Shown here piece by piece: positions 20,822 through 29,166 of a stretch of DNA of 64,000 nt. The DNA comes from Granulicella cerasi. Lineage in GTDB: Bacteria; Acidobacteriota; Terriglobia; Terriglobales; Acidobacteriaceae. Both the position numbers and the translations under genes were made by a program. Under the pieces are notes generated by a model. The model was not told where the DNA came from, did not search any database, and was given only the letters and a program-made list of their open reading frames with translations. Position 1 is the stretch's first letter; each line of letters begins with the position of its first letter. The DNA is taken from the NCBI RefSeq assembly GCF_025685575.1, contig NZ_JAGSYD010000005.1, positions 62,567 to 126,566 of the forward strand, written 5' to 3'.

Positions 20822-20849
20822 ATACCCTAAGCCCTACACCCTAAAGCCT
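20822..20849. repeat. Heptamer array, NNNCCCT type
   Basis: Four contiguous 7-mers: ataccct, aagccct, acaccct, aaagcct. They are nearly the same as those at 10387, and sit immediately after the S41-like gene. Confidence 0.75.
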
Positions 20850-20853
20850 GCTC

Positions 20854-22107
20854 TTACGCCGTCTTCGCCTTCAGCATCTCGAGGGCCTTGGTCAGCTGGT
20901 CATCGACCATCTTCGGCTTCTTCTTCGTCGAGTTCACGGGTGTCGCCGGCTTCGGAGCCGAGTCATCTGCCGCATCGTCGTCATCCGGCGTCGTGTTCTC
21001 GACCAACGTCGCAGGTGTTACGCCGTCGTCCTCGAACTTCTTGCCGTCCGGCGACACATACTTTGCGATCGACAGAATGAGCGCACCGCCATCGGGCATC
21101 TCAAACGTCTTCGCCTGCGTGCCCTGACCAAACGTGCGCGAACCCACTACATCGGCGCGCTTGTTGTCCGCCAGCGCTGCAGCGACGATCTCCGCCGCGC
21201 CTGCCGTGCCATGGTTCACCAGAACCACTACCGGCGACTTCGCATTAATCGTCTTCGAACCTTCTGCCGAGAACGTCTGCTTCTCGAACTTCTGGCCTTC
21301 GAGCGTCGCAATCGTACCGGAGGCGAGGAAGAAGTTCGCCAGACGAACACCCTCGCTCATCTCGCCGCTCGCCACATCGCGCAGGTCGAGCAAGACCTTC
21401 TTGCCCGGCTGCTTTGACGCGCCCTTCAGCTTGCTCTCGATGTATGAAACATGGTCCTTATCGAGCGTTTCAGGCTTCAGATAGAGGATCGAATTGTTCT
21501 CATACCAGGTATCGGTCGGCGCCGGCTCAACCACCACCACGCGGTTCAACTTCAGCGCATCCGGCTTTGCCGAGCGAGGACGCAACACCGCCAGCTTCAG
21601 CTCGGAACCCGGCGCACCCGCCATCATCAGCTGGATCATCGCCAGCGGGATATCGCGTGTGTCCTTGCCGTCGATGGCCTCGATGATGTCGCCGTCCGTG
21701 ATGTTCGCCTTGTCCGCAGGCGATCCCGGAACCACGCTTACGACCGTTGCATAGCCAAAGCGCTTCGAAGGCACAATACCCACCTGGGCCTTGCCAGCCT
21801 TCGCGTCCTTCCACGTCTTGTAGTCTGCAGGCGAAAGGTAGCTCGAGTCCGGGTCCAGCGACTCCAGCAGGCCGCGCAACGCACCGTGCGTCACCTTGCC
21901 CATGTTCGGCTCTTCCACATAGTCGTTCTGGATGTGCTGCAGCACCTCGCTGTACACGTTGATCTGGCGGTAGGCACCTTCCTGCGGCGCGTCAGAAGCC
22001 GCGCTCACGCCATGAAAGTTCGCACCCACAAACAGGCCCAGTACTACCACCACGGAAACAGCCAGCAAACCCAGCTTTGCGCTCTTCGGCATATACGGCA
22101 GACTCAC
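20854..22107 (-). CDS. S41/CtpA-like protein lacking the catalytic Ser and Lys
   Basis: The 417-residue exported protein has a signal anchor (KLGLLAVSVVVVLGLFVGA), then an N-terminal helical region, a PDZ domain (VVSVVPGSPADKANITDGD) and the S41 core. In active CtpA/Tsp enzymes the core reads GTASASE with the first Ser of SAS catalytic, and FGKG with catalytic Lys. Here those sites read HGTAGAAEIV and TFGQGTQ, so Ser is Gly and Lys is Gln. The fold is intact, so this is probably a non-proteolytic PDZ scaffold or regulator. A C-terminal Asp/Pro/Lys-rich tail follows. ATG 22092 is an alternative start. Confidence 0.85.
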   Translation of the reverse strand: MSLPYMPKSAKLGLLAVSVVVVLGLFVGANFHGVSAASDAPQEGAYRQINVYSEVLQHIQNDYVEEPNMGKVTHGALRGLLESLDPDSSYLSPADYKTWKDAKAGKAQVGIVPSKRFGYATVVSVVPGSPADKANITDGDIIEAIDGKDTRDIPLAMIQLMMAGAPGSELKLAVLRPRSAKPDALKLNRVVVVEPAPTDTWYENNSILYLKPETLDKDHVSYIESKLKGASKQPGKKVLLDLRDVASGEMSEGVRLANFFLASGTIATLEGQKFEKQTFSAEGSKTINAKSPVVVLVNHGTAGAAEIVAAALADNKRADVVGSRTFGQGTQAKTFEMPDGGALILSIAKYVSPDGKKFEDDGVTPATLVENTTPDDDDAADDSAPKPATPVNSTKKKPKMVDDQLTKALEMLKAKTA

Positions 22108-22270
22108 TCCAATACCAGAAAACTACCAGTCGACACAGTGTAGACGCACCGCACACGAAAAGGATACTTCGCGGTGAGCCGCGCATCCCGCGCTCACTCT
22201 TTTCTTGGTCCTCACCCGAAGGAATCTTCGTCAACTCATCAAGGGAGGCCAAGGTTATCCACCACGCACC

Positions 22271-22299
22271 TTGCAACCCACGCCCATCCCGCTTAGAAT
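22271..22299 (+). promoter_or_regulatory. Sigma-70-type promoter of the tRNA gene
   Basis: TTGCAA at 22271-22276 and TAGAAT at 22294-22299 are separated by 17 bp. They lie about 47 bp upstream of the tRNA 5' end, giving a short leader. Confidence 0.65.
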
Positions 22300-22346
22300 A
22301 GCTAAGTCGCTGGTTCGCGGATTACCGCTGGAAGCGCGGCATCCCC

Positions 22347-22423
22347 GGCGGTGTAGCTCAGATGGTTAGAGCGACGGACTCATAACCCGTAGGTCAGTGG
22401 TTCGATTCCACTCACCGCCACCA
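22347..22423 (+). tRNA. tRNA with CAU anticodon, probably elongator Met
   Basis: The 77-nt gene has acceptor arm GGCGGTG/CACCGCC, discriminator A and an encoded CCA. The D arm GTAGCTCAGATGGTTAGAGC and T arm with GGTTCGATTCC are canonical. The anticodon CAT is at 22381-22383. The anticodon stem reads ACGGA/CCCGT, leaving an A-C mismatch next to the loop (positions 31 and 39). CAU could also mark tRNA-Ile2 with lysidine; the context does not decide. Confidence 0.93.
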
Positions 22424-22453
22424 ATAACCCCTCACAACTTCATTGCAGACGCC

Positions 22454-22672
22454 TTGGCCCGAGCCTTCCTAACCCGCACGCTGCTCGCTTCGGCCATCGC
22501 CCTCGCAGAGCCCTGCAAAGACTCCGCCGACGGTATTGTCTGCAAGCTTCAGCCCTGGCTCACGACACTCTACGTCGTCGCAGGTGTGCTTGCCCTCGTG
22601 CTTCTCGTCGCGATTCTTGTGGCCGTCTACCAATATCGCCGCAACAAGAACATTGAGTTGAAGCCCGAGTGA
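22454..22672 (+). CDS. Small single-span membrane protein upstream of kdsB
   Basis: About 72 residues from a TTG at 22454; the start is uncertain because no ATG is available after the tRNA and no ribosome site stands out. An amphipathic first part with two Cys (AEPCKDSADGIVCKLQPWL) precedes one strong transmembrane segment (LYVVAGVLALVLLVAILVAV). A short basic tail, YQYRRNKN, implies the C-terminus is cytoplasmic. Its TGA overlaps the GTG start of kdsB by 4 bp, so it is translated in the same unit. I recognise no family. Confidence 0.6.
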   Translation: MARAFLTRTLLASAIALAEPCKDSADGIVCKLQPWLTTLYVVAGVLALVLLVAILVAVYQYRRNKNIELKPE

Positions 22673-23394
22673 CCGTTCTCGGCGTTATCCCTGCCCGCCT
22701 CGCCTCCACCCGCCTGCCGCGCAAGGTTCTGCGCGAAATCGCAGGTCAGCCACTCCTCCATTGGGTCTACCAAGCTGCCCGCCGCTGCCCCGAGTTCACC
22801 GATGTCGTCATCGCAGTTGACTCGCCCGAAGTCGCAGCGCTCTGCGAATCTCGCGGTTGGCCCTTCCGCATGACCTCGCCCGAGTTGCCCTCCGGCACAG
22901 ATCGCCTGCACGCCATCGCGCAGGAACTTCCTGCCGACATCTACGTCAACGTCCAGGGCGACGAGCCGCTGCTCCGCCCCGACCACATCTCCGCGCTGCT
23001 CGCACCCTTCGCGCAGTCGCACGTCGACGTCACCACGCTCAAAGTCCTCTGCACGCCGGAGAACATCGCGAACCCGAACGCCGTCAAGGTCGTCACCGCC
23101 CGAGACGGCCGCGCGCTCTACTTCTCGCGCGCGGCCATCCCCTTCGACCGCGATGCCACCGGCTCCGTGCCCTACTTCAAGCACCTCGGCCTCTACGCCT
23201 ACCGCGCCGCCGCGCTGAAGGCCTTCGCGTCGCTCGCGCCCTCGCCGCTCGAGCTCACCGAGCGCCTCGAGCAACTACGCCTCCTCGAAAACGGCCTTGC
23301 GCTGTACGTCTCCGAGACCGCGCACGACACCGTCGGCGTGGACACAGAAGACGACCTCCGCCGCGTAGAGTCTTTACTCGCAGCTCAAATCTAA
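22669..23394 (+). CDS. kdsB: 3-deoxy-manno-octulosonate cytidylyltransferase
   Basis: The 241-residue cytoplasmic enzyme activates KDO as CMP-KDO for lipopolysaccharide core synthesis, so the host has an outer membrane. Visible family motifs are IPARLASTRLPRKVL at the N-terminus, TDRLHAIAQELPADIYVNVQ, GDEPLLRPD, and HLGLYAYRAAALKAF. The length equals the family norm. It starts at GTG 22669, overlapping the stop of the small membrane gene. A heptamer-like spacer follows. Confidence 0.95.
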   Translation: MTVLGVIPARLASTRLPRKVLREIAGQPLLHWVYQAARRCPEFTDVVIAVDSPEVAALCESRGWPFRMTSPELPSGTDRLHAIAQELPADIYVNVQGDEPLLRPDHISALLAPFAQSHVDVTTLKVLCTPENIANPNAVKVVTARDGRALYFSRAAIPFDRDATGSVPYFKHLGLYAYRAAALKAFASLAPSPLELTERLEQLRLLENGLALYVSETAHDTVGVDTEDDLRRVESLLAAQI

Positions 23395-23425
23395 AGGCTG
23401 AAAACTGCGGGCTGAAGGCCGCATG
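23388..23425. repeat. Short heptamer stretch after kdsB
   Basis: The sequence around the kdsB stop reads gctcaaa, tctaaag, gctgaaa, actgcgg, gctgaag. This is the same CTGAAA-type unit as at 42720. Confidence 0.55.
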
Positions 23426-23488
23426 GATCACGCGGGATTTCGGAAGTTCTCGACCTCTGCCCCATGCAGGCCGACCGCAAAAGCAGAA

Positions 23489-23509
23489 GGACGGGGCCGA
23501 GCCCCGTCC
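23489..23509 (-). terminator. Terminator after the HAD phosphatase gene
   Basis: A perfect 9-bp stem (GGACGGGGC with GCCCCGTCC, 3-nt loop) lies 21 bp past the HAD gene stop. On the minus strand it is followed by TTCTGCTTTTG. Confidence 0.75.
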
Positions 23510-23529
23510 CCGCCTCCACTCAATCTCAG

Positions 23530-24192
23530 CTACACCGTAGCGGCCGTGAACTCCATCAACGCCCCGACGCATTCAATCAGCTTCACATCTGCGAGCGACT
23601 GCACCACCCAGTCCGCACGCGCCTCATGGACCTGCTCGGCTGTGTGCGACGTCACCACACCCAGCACTCGTGCACCCGCGCCATGACCGGCCTTGATGCC
23701 GCTTGGCGCATCCTCCACCACCACACACTGCGCCGGATCAAACCCCAACAGCTCCGCGCCTTTGCGATACGGCTCCGGATCAGGCTTGCCCTTCACCACA
23801 TCGTTCGCAGTGATGAAGCGCGGCGGCAGCGGCAACCCCGCAGCCTTCACGCGCGCTTCCATCAGCCGCTTGCTCGCGGAGGTCACGATCGTCCAACGGC
23901 CCTCCGGCAAACTCGCCAGCAACGCAGCCGCACCCGGCAGCACCTTCACATCGGCGACGTCCGCGATCTCCATATCTTCAATGACGCGCAGGCCTTCGTC
24001 GGCATCGATCCACGGCGCGGACATCTTCACGATGTCGATCGCGCGCACGCCATGCGGAATCGTGAACGTCTCCCAGTTCGGCAGCTCGTAATGCTTGGCC
24101 CAGAGCTTCCAGCAGCGCTCGGCGCTGGCAATCGACGACAGCAGCACGCCGTCCATATCAAACAACAACGCCGCCGCTTCGAAACTCGCCAC
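23530..24192 (-). CDS. HAD-superfamily phosphatase (beta-phosphoglucomutase-like)
   Basis: The 220-residue soluble enzyme has the HAD motifs: LLFDMDGVLLSS (motif I, nucleophile Asp), IVTSASKRLM (motif II Ser/Thr), KGKPDPEPYRKGAELLG (motif III Lys) and CVVVEDAPSGIKAG (motif IV). Cap class C1 with PGAAALLASLP places it with sugar-phosphate or glycerol-phosphate phosphatases and beta-phosphoglucomutases. I chose GTG 24192 because AGG(CA)GG-like sequence lies just upstream and motif I follows at once. It lies downstream of sugar-phosphate genes on the same strand. Confidence 0.85.
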   Translation of the reverse strand: MASFEAAALLFDMDGVLLSSIASAERCWKLWAKHYELPNWETFTIPHGVRAIDIVKMSAPWIDADEGLRVIEDMEIADVADVKVLPGAAALLASLPEGRWTIVTSASKRLMEARVKAAGLPLPPRFITANDVVKGKPDPEPYRKGAELLGFDPAQCVVVEDAPSGIKAGHGAGARVLGVVTSHTAEQVHEARADWVVQSLADVKLIECVGALMEFTAATV

Positions 24193-24283
24193 TACAACCT
24201 GCCTTTGCCCCGAAGAGCTGATGTGAAGAGAGGCCGACCCCTCTCGAAGATCAGCCCCCTCAATTTTCGAATCACCACAAACC

Positions 24284-24315
24284 GGGTGCCCCAGGTCTCG
24301 CTTTTGAGACCTGGG
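24284..24315. repeat. REP-like hairpin with GGGTGCCCCA head
   Basis: A perfect 10-bp stem, CCCAGGTCTC (24290-24299) with GAGACCTGGG (24306-24315), is preceded by GGGTGC. The same head occurs in the REP elements around the RAYT gene at 60.6-61.4 kb. It lies between the HAD and phosphohexomutase genes and may also stop transcription. Confidence 0.6.
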
Positions 24316-24358
24316 TTTGCAGGATGCTCGCCATGTCAATCAACGCAGCGAACCGCCA

Positions 24359-25789
24359 CTACCCTTCCAACACAAACTTCTGCGCCGCCGCCAACACCTG
24401 CTGCACGCTCTGCTGCGAGCAGCTCTCGCAGTACACGCGCAGCAACGGCTCGGTGCCGCTCGCCCGCAGCAGTAGCCACGTCTCCGCAGCGTTCGGCTTG
24501 CCCACGCACGTCGGGTTGTCGAGATAGAACTTGATGCCGTCGAGGTCTTCCGTGCGCAACACCTTGAGGCCAGCAATCTCGCTCACGCCGGCCTTCGCAC
24601 GAGCGATCGCCGACTCCTTCACATCGTTGGCGATGTGCATGTCCACGCGACCGTACTGGTGCTCGCCGTACTCTTCCTGCAGCGCCGCAACCAGCTCGCC
24701 GAGTGTCTTCTTCTCGTCGGCCATGACGTTCGCGATCAACAGACTGTTCAGCAAGCCATCGCGCTCCGGCAGATGCTTGGAGATGCCGATCCCGCCCGAC
24801 TCCTCGCCACCGACGAGAATCTCCTGCTCCAGCATCAGGTCGCACACAAATTTGAAGCCGATGCCATGCTCATGCAGCTTGCGGCCATACTTCGCCGCGA
24901 TGCGGTCGAGCATCTTCGTCGTGTTGAACGCGCGCGTCACATCGCCCGGCCATCCCTTGCGCTTCAGCAGCCACTCGAGGATCACCGCAAAGACCTTGTG
25001 CGCGTCCACGACATTGCCGTTCTCATCCACCGCGCCAATGCGGTCCGCATCGCCGTCTGTGATCAAACCGGCATCGCACTTGTTCTCGACCACAGCCTTC
25101 TGCGTCGGCGCGATGTGCGGAAGAATCGGCTCCGGATTGATCCCCGGAAACGCCGGGTTCCACTCCGAGCGGAACTCTACAAATGGGATCCCGGCACGCG
25201 TGAAGATGCCGGCGAGATATCCCTTGCCTGCTCCATACATCGTGTCGATCAGGAACTTGTAGCCGCTCTCCTTGATCGCCTTCAGATCGACAAACGATTC
25301 GAGCGCAGCAATGTACTCCGGCGAGAAATCAACTTCCTCGATCTTCGCCTTCGCAGGCGCGTCGGCCAGCGGCTTCAGCAAGTAGCTTTCGATCGCCTTG
25401 ATGATCTTCGGCGAGCCCGAGCCACCGTAGCTGGCCTTGTACTTCACACCGTTCCACTCGGCCGGGTTGTGGCTCGACGTGATCATCACGCCGCCCGCAG
25501 CCTTGCGTCCGCGCACCGCAAACGACAGCTCCGGCGTCGGCGTCACCTTGTTGCCCAGCGTCACCGGGATACCCGCATCCGCGAGTACATCCGCCACGAC
25601 CTTCGCGAACGACTTCGACCCAAAGCGCGTGTCATAACCGATGCAAACACCGGCCTTCGCGTCTTCCTGCTCGATCACGTAGTGAGCGATCGCTCGCGCT
25701 GCCACGCGCACATTGGCATAGGTAAAGTCGTCGGCAATAATGCCGCGCCAGCCGTCAGTTCCAAACTTCACTACAGTCGTTTCGCTCAT
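24359..25789 (-). CDS. Phosphoglucomutase/phosphomannomutase family protein
   Basis: The 476-residue cytoplasmic enzyme interconverts hexose 1- and 6-phosphates. It has KFGTDGWRGI at the N-terminus, the phosphoserine loop MITSSHNPAEWNG, the metal loop LITDGDADRIGAVDENG, the sugar-specificity loop VGGEESGGIG and the C-terminal phosphate-binding LLRASGTEPLLRVY. The loop sequence is not enough to choose glucose or mannose. The next gene upstream makes GDP-mannose, so phosphomannomutase activity is plausible. Confidence 0.93.
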   Translation of the reverse strand: MSETTVVKFGTDGWRGIIADDFTYANVRVAARAIAHYVIEQEDAKAGVCIGYDTRFGSKSFAKVVADVLADAGIPVTLGNKVTPTPELSFAVRGRKAAGGVMITSSHNPAEWNGVKYKASYGGSGSPKIIKAIESYLLKPLADAPAKAKIEEVDFSPEYIAALESFVDLKAIKESGYKFLIDTMYGAGKGYLAGIFTRAGIPFVEFRSEWNPAFPGINPEPILPHIAPTQKAVVENKCDAGLITDGDADRIGAVDENGNVVDAHKVFAVILEWLLKRKGWPGDVTRAFNTTKMLDRIAAKYGRKLHEHGIGFKFVCDLMLEQEILVGGEESGGIGISKHLPERDGLLNSLLIANVMADEKKTLGELVAALQEEYGEHQYGRVDMHIANDVKESAIARAKAGVSEIAGLKVLRTEDLDGIKFYLDNPTCVGKPNAAETWLLLRASGTEPLLRVYCESCSQQSVQQVLAAAQKFVLEG

Positions 25790-25832
25790 CGAATATCTCT
25801 CTCAAAAAAGCAAAGACCCGAGACACGTCATC

Positions 25833-25860
25833 GCATCTCGAATCTCGTCTCTCGCATCTT
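25833..25860. repeat. Heptamer array, GCATCTC type
   Basis: Four contiguous units in phase: gcatctc, gaatctc, gtctctc, gcatctt, ending at the stop of the guanylyltransferase gene. This type also occurs at 12201 and 40514. Confidence 0.75.
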
Positions 25861-25863
25861 CTT

Positions 25864-27006
25864 CTAAATCAAATCTTCGCGTCCACCTTCGTGGATCGCG
25901 CGAACCAGTTTACTCACGTCCTGCGAGCGTCCGAGCGTCGTGATCAACAAGGCATCATCCGTCTCGACCACCACCAGATCATCGACACCCAGCAACGCTA
26001 CCGTCTTGCCCGGTGCATAGACGTAGTTGCCTGTCGCCTGGATCGCAAACACGCCCGTCGTTCCACCGTCGATTACGTTGTCGCCTTCGCGCTCCGCGCG
26101 ATGCTCGTACAACGACGCCCACGAGCCCAGATCGTTCCAGCCAAAATCCGCAGGCAGGCAAAAGATATTTGCCTTCTGCTCACCGCGAGCCGAACGTCGC
26201 TCAAGAACCGCATAGTCCACCGAGATGTTCTCGCACTTCGGATATTCCGCCGCGAAAATCTTCTCAAACTCCGGCGTTCCATACGCCGCCGCAATCTTCT
26301 CCAGCGGCTCCGCCATCTCTGGCGTGTACTCGCGAATCGCCGCACACAGCGTCTTCGCGCTCCACAGAAAGATGCCACCGTTCCAAACGAAGTTACCCGC
26401 AGCGAGAAAGCGCTCCGCGGTCGTCAGGTCTGGCTTTTCTCGGAAGCGGCGCACGCGATGTACGGAGATTGGCGCGAAGCCCTTTGTCTGCTCCACACGT
26501 TCGTACAACGCACCCTGCTCGATATAGCCATAACCCGTCTCAGGACGCGTCGGCGGCACGCCCAGCACGACGATATTTTCGCCCGCAGCCGCAATCTCGA
26601 TGCCCTTCGCCAGTACCTCGGCAAATCGCTTCGGATTCGCCACCACGTGGTCGCTCGGGAACACACCCAGCACCGTCTCCGGTGCGGTACGCTCCAGCAG
26701 AAACGCAGCCAGCGCACACGCCGGCGCAGTGTTGCGCGCACAAGGTTCAGAGACCACATGCTCGCCCGTCACCTCGGGCAACTGCTCGACGATGACCTCG
26801 CGCAACCAGCCGTTCGTGATCACCCAGGTAGCCGAGGGCTCCGCCACTAGACGCAAACGGTCCAGCGTGTCCTGAATCATCGTGCGCGTGCCCTCAAGCG
26901 CGAGTACCTGCTTCGCACGAGCGCGTCGCGAGCGTGGCCAGAAGCGGGTTCCACTTCCGCCTGCGAGAATCACCGGCGCGAAAACCGGTTTGCTTGTGTT
27001 TGCCAT
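25864..27006 (-). CDS. manC: Mannose-1-phosphate guanylyltransferase
   Basis: The 380-residue enzyme makes GDP-mannose for polysaccharides and glycoconjugates. Motifs are VILAGGSGTRFWPRSRR with AKQVLAL, VFPSDHVV (metal Asp), ETGYGYIEQG, RFREKPDLTTAERFLAAG and the WNGGIFLW and FGWNDLGSW segments typical of this family. The isomerase domain found in long ManC/AlgA proteins is absent, so it is the short form. ATG 27006 starts the conserved part; an upstream in-frame ATG adds 11 residues with no support. Confidence 0.93.
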   Translation of the reverse strand: MANTSKPVFAPVILAGGSGTRFWPRSRRARAKQVLALEGTRTMIQDTLDRLRLVAEPSATWVITNGWLREVIVEQLPEVTGEHVVSEPCARNTAPACALAAFLLERTAPETVLGVFPSDHVVANPKRFAEVLAKGIEIAAAGENIVVLGVPPTRPETGYGYIEQGALYERVEQTKGFAPISVHRVRRFREKPDLTTAERFLAAGNFVWNGGIFLWSAKTLCAAIREYTPEMAEPLEKIAAAYGTPEFEKIFAAEYPKCENISVDYAVLERRSARGEQKANIFCLPADFGWNDLGSWASLYEHRAEREGDNVIDGGTTGVFAIQATGNYVYAPGKTVALLGVDDLVVVETDDALLITTLGRSQDVSKLVRAIHEGGREDLI

Positions 27007-27148
27007 CGTGGCCTGCGCTCCTAAAGCACTGATTCTCACAGCGATGAGTTCGAATTTCTAGTACACAAAAGGGACAGATCGCCCGTCCCCTCGTTATCCC
27101 CATCAGGATAATGTGTCTCTTTGATTGTCGTCCGAAGGGTATCTGCGT

Positions 27149-27182
27149 TGGGCCCGGCCACGAAACTTCGCGACCGGGCCCA
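27149..27182 (-). terminator. Terminator after the aminotransferase gene
   Basis: A perfect 9-bp stem (TGGGCCCGG 27149-27157 with CCGGGCCCA 27174-27182) has an inner CGAA/TTCG pairing. It lies just past the aminotransferase stop. The T tract is weak. Confidence 0.6.
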
Positions 27183-27187
27183 GACAG

Positions 27188-28387
27188 TTACTTCAGGTTG
27201 CCGAGGAACGTACGCAGGCGCTCGATGCCCTTGTCGATCACGTCGGCGCTCACCGCATACGACAGGCGGATGTGCTCCTTCGTGCCGAACGGCTCACCCG
27301 GAACGGTCACGATGTGCGCTTCGCTGAGCAGCTTCGCCGCCATCTCAGACGCCGTGTTGATGCCGCCCTTGCCCAAGAAGTTCTTGATGTTCGGGTACAC
27401 ATAGAACGCGCCCTGCGGCACCGTGCACGTCAGACCAGGAATCGTCTTGAAGCCTTCCAGCACGCGGTCACGCAGCTTGATGTAGTCCTCGCGCATCACC
27501 GCAACGCACTCCTGCGACGAAGCCAGCGCAGCGATCGAAGCGCGCTGCACGATGCTCGACGTGTTCGAGGTCGACTGCGACTGCAGCTTGCTCATCGCGC
27601 CGATAATCTGCTTCGGTCCCAGCGCAAAACCCGCGCGCCATCCGGTCATCGCGTAGGTCTTCGAGAGCGAACCGAGCACGATGATGTGCTCCTTGCACTC
27701 GGTCAGCGATGCACCCGAGTAGATGTCGCCATCGAAAGCGAGGTACACGTAGCACTCGTCGAGCAGCGCGTAGATGCCGCGCTCGTGGCACAAGCGGATG
27801 ATGTCGAACAGATCTTCCTTCGGCAGGATCGCGCCCGAGGGGTTCGACGGGAAGTTGAGAATGATCGCCTTCGTCTTCGGCGTGATCGCCGCTTCGATCA
27901 TCTCCTTCGTCACGCGGAAGTTGTCCGCTTCGCTCGTCTCGACAAACACGCACTTGCCGCCGACGAACTCGACGATGTCTTTGTAGCTCACCCAGAACGG
28001 CGTCGGGATGATGACCTCATCGCCGTGGTCGATCAGCACTTCCGCCGCGTTGAAAATCGCCAGCTTACCGCCAGCCGAGAACACGCACTCTTCCGGCGTG
28101 TAGTTCGTCTTGAAGTCCGAAGCGTGACGGTCCACGATCGCCTGACGTACCTGCGGAATACCTGCAACGGCCGTGTAGCGCGTGAAGTTCGAGTTGATCG
28201 CCTCGATCGCCGCGTCCTTAATGTGCTGCGGGGTCGAGAAGTGCGGCTCACCGGCGCCAAAATCCGCCAGGTCAATGCCCTGCGCCTTCAGCTTCAACGC
28301 CTCGGCGGTAATGGCCATCGTGGCCGAAACTTCAATACGGTTGATGCGGTCAGTAAGGACCTTACGCGATGCTGTAGCTGAACTCAT
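27188..28387 (-). CDS. PLP-dependent aminotransferase, aspartate aminotransferase type
   Basis: The 399-residue class I aminotransferase transfers amino groups between aspartate or similar donors and 2-oxoglutarate. It has DFGAGEPHFSTPQHIKDAAI near the N-terminus, INFPSNPSGAILPKED-like text (here ILNFPSNPSGA), YALLDECYVYL, and the PLP-lysine motif GSLSKTYAMTGWRAGF. It fits the AspC Ib group (Thermus type). It is a single gene, with a terminator at its 3' side. Confidence 0.9.
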   Translation of the reverse strand: MSSATASRKVLTDRINRIEVSATMAITAEALKLKAQGIDLADFGAGEPHFSTPQHIKDAAIEAINSNFTRYTAVAGIPQVRQAIVDRHASDFKTNYTPEECVFSAGGKLAIFNAAEVLIDHGDEVIIPTPFWVSYKDIVEFVGGKCVFVETSEADNFRVTKEMIEAAITPKTKAIILNFPSNPSGAILPKEDLFDIIRLCHERGIYALLDECYVYLAFDGDIYSGASLTECKEHIIVLGSLSKTYAMTGWRAGFALGPKQIIGAMSKLQSQSTSNTSSIVQRASIAALASSQECVAVMREDYIKLRDRVLEGFKTIPGLTCTVPQGAFYVYPNIKNFLGKGGINTASEMAAKLLSEAHIVTVPGEPFGTKEHIRLSYAVSADVIDKGIERLRTFLGNLK

Positions 28388-28527
28388 ACACGTAGTTTCT
28401 CAGATTTGCCCGCTCGAAACTACCCCGCGCCTATGAACTTCTGGCGAGATAAGAACATCCCCTAAGCGCATACAGCCTGCCTTATGCACCGAGGCGATGT
28501 CCTCTCCAGCATGGGGTTTGCAGCGTC

Positions 28528-29166
28528 CTACCGCTTCTTCCGCAGCACCCAGGTCGTCATGCACCGGTGGTCCTGCACCACCGTCGTCTTCAGCGGATCG
28601 ACCATCAGCGCATCCATGGCCTCGGTCATCTTCATCAGCGACAGTTCATCCACCAGAAACCACTCCGAGCCATCGCCAATGCGAAACACATTCCCGCGCA
28701 GCCGCTCGAACTCCATGCCGATACGCGACCCGAGCCTGCAGAACAACATCCCGCCCGGCTTCACACATCGCCAAAGCTCTTCCACCATCGCGAGAAAGTG
28801 CTGCTCATCGCGCGCAAAATGTAGCACCGAGTTGCAGATCACCACATCGGCGACGCCATCCTCAAACGGCATCGCCTCCACCGCAGCCACACGGAAATTT
28901 TCCGCAGGCAGAGCGGGTGCGAGCATCCCCGCCAATGCCTTCACATGCGCCACACCCGCCGGATTCGCATCCACCGCGAGCACGTTACATCCCGCGCGCA
29001 GCAGGTACACCAGGTTGCGACCATAGCCGCATCCCGCATCGAGCACCGTCATCGGCGCGACAATGTTTCCGCGCAAAATCTGGTCGAAGACATAGATGTC
29101 GATCTGCCCAAACTGCTCATTCAGGCTCATCGCTTGTGGCGCACTCGTAGCCGACGCGTTACTCAT
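28528..29166 (-). CDS. Class I SAM-dependent methyltransferase
   Basis: The 212-residue protein has SAM-binding motif I VLDAGCGYGRNLVYLLRAG, the acidic residue after it in VLAVDANPAGV, and motif IV VADVVICNSVLHFARDEQHF. This is the methyltransferase 11 pattern; the substrate is unknown. ATG 29166 overlaps the coaD stop by 8 bp (ATGAGTAA), so it is the second gene of a coupled pair. Confidence 0.86.
   Translation of the reverse strand: MSNASATSAPQAMSLNEQFGQIDIYVFDQILRGNIVAPMTVLDAGCGYGRNLVYLLRAGCNVLAVDANPAGVAHVKALAGMLAPALPAENFRVAAVEAMPFEDGVADVVICNSVLHFARDEQHFLAMVEELWRCVKPGGMLFCRLGSRIGMEFERLRGNVFRIGDGSEWFLVDELSLMKMTEAMDALMVDPLKTTVVQDHRCMTTWVLRKKR

Noticed and set aside
22397-22453. 5' extension of the small membrane gene into the tRNA
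   Set aside because: The frame opens inside the tRNA T arm; a protein start there is implausible.
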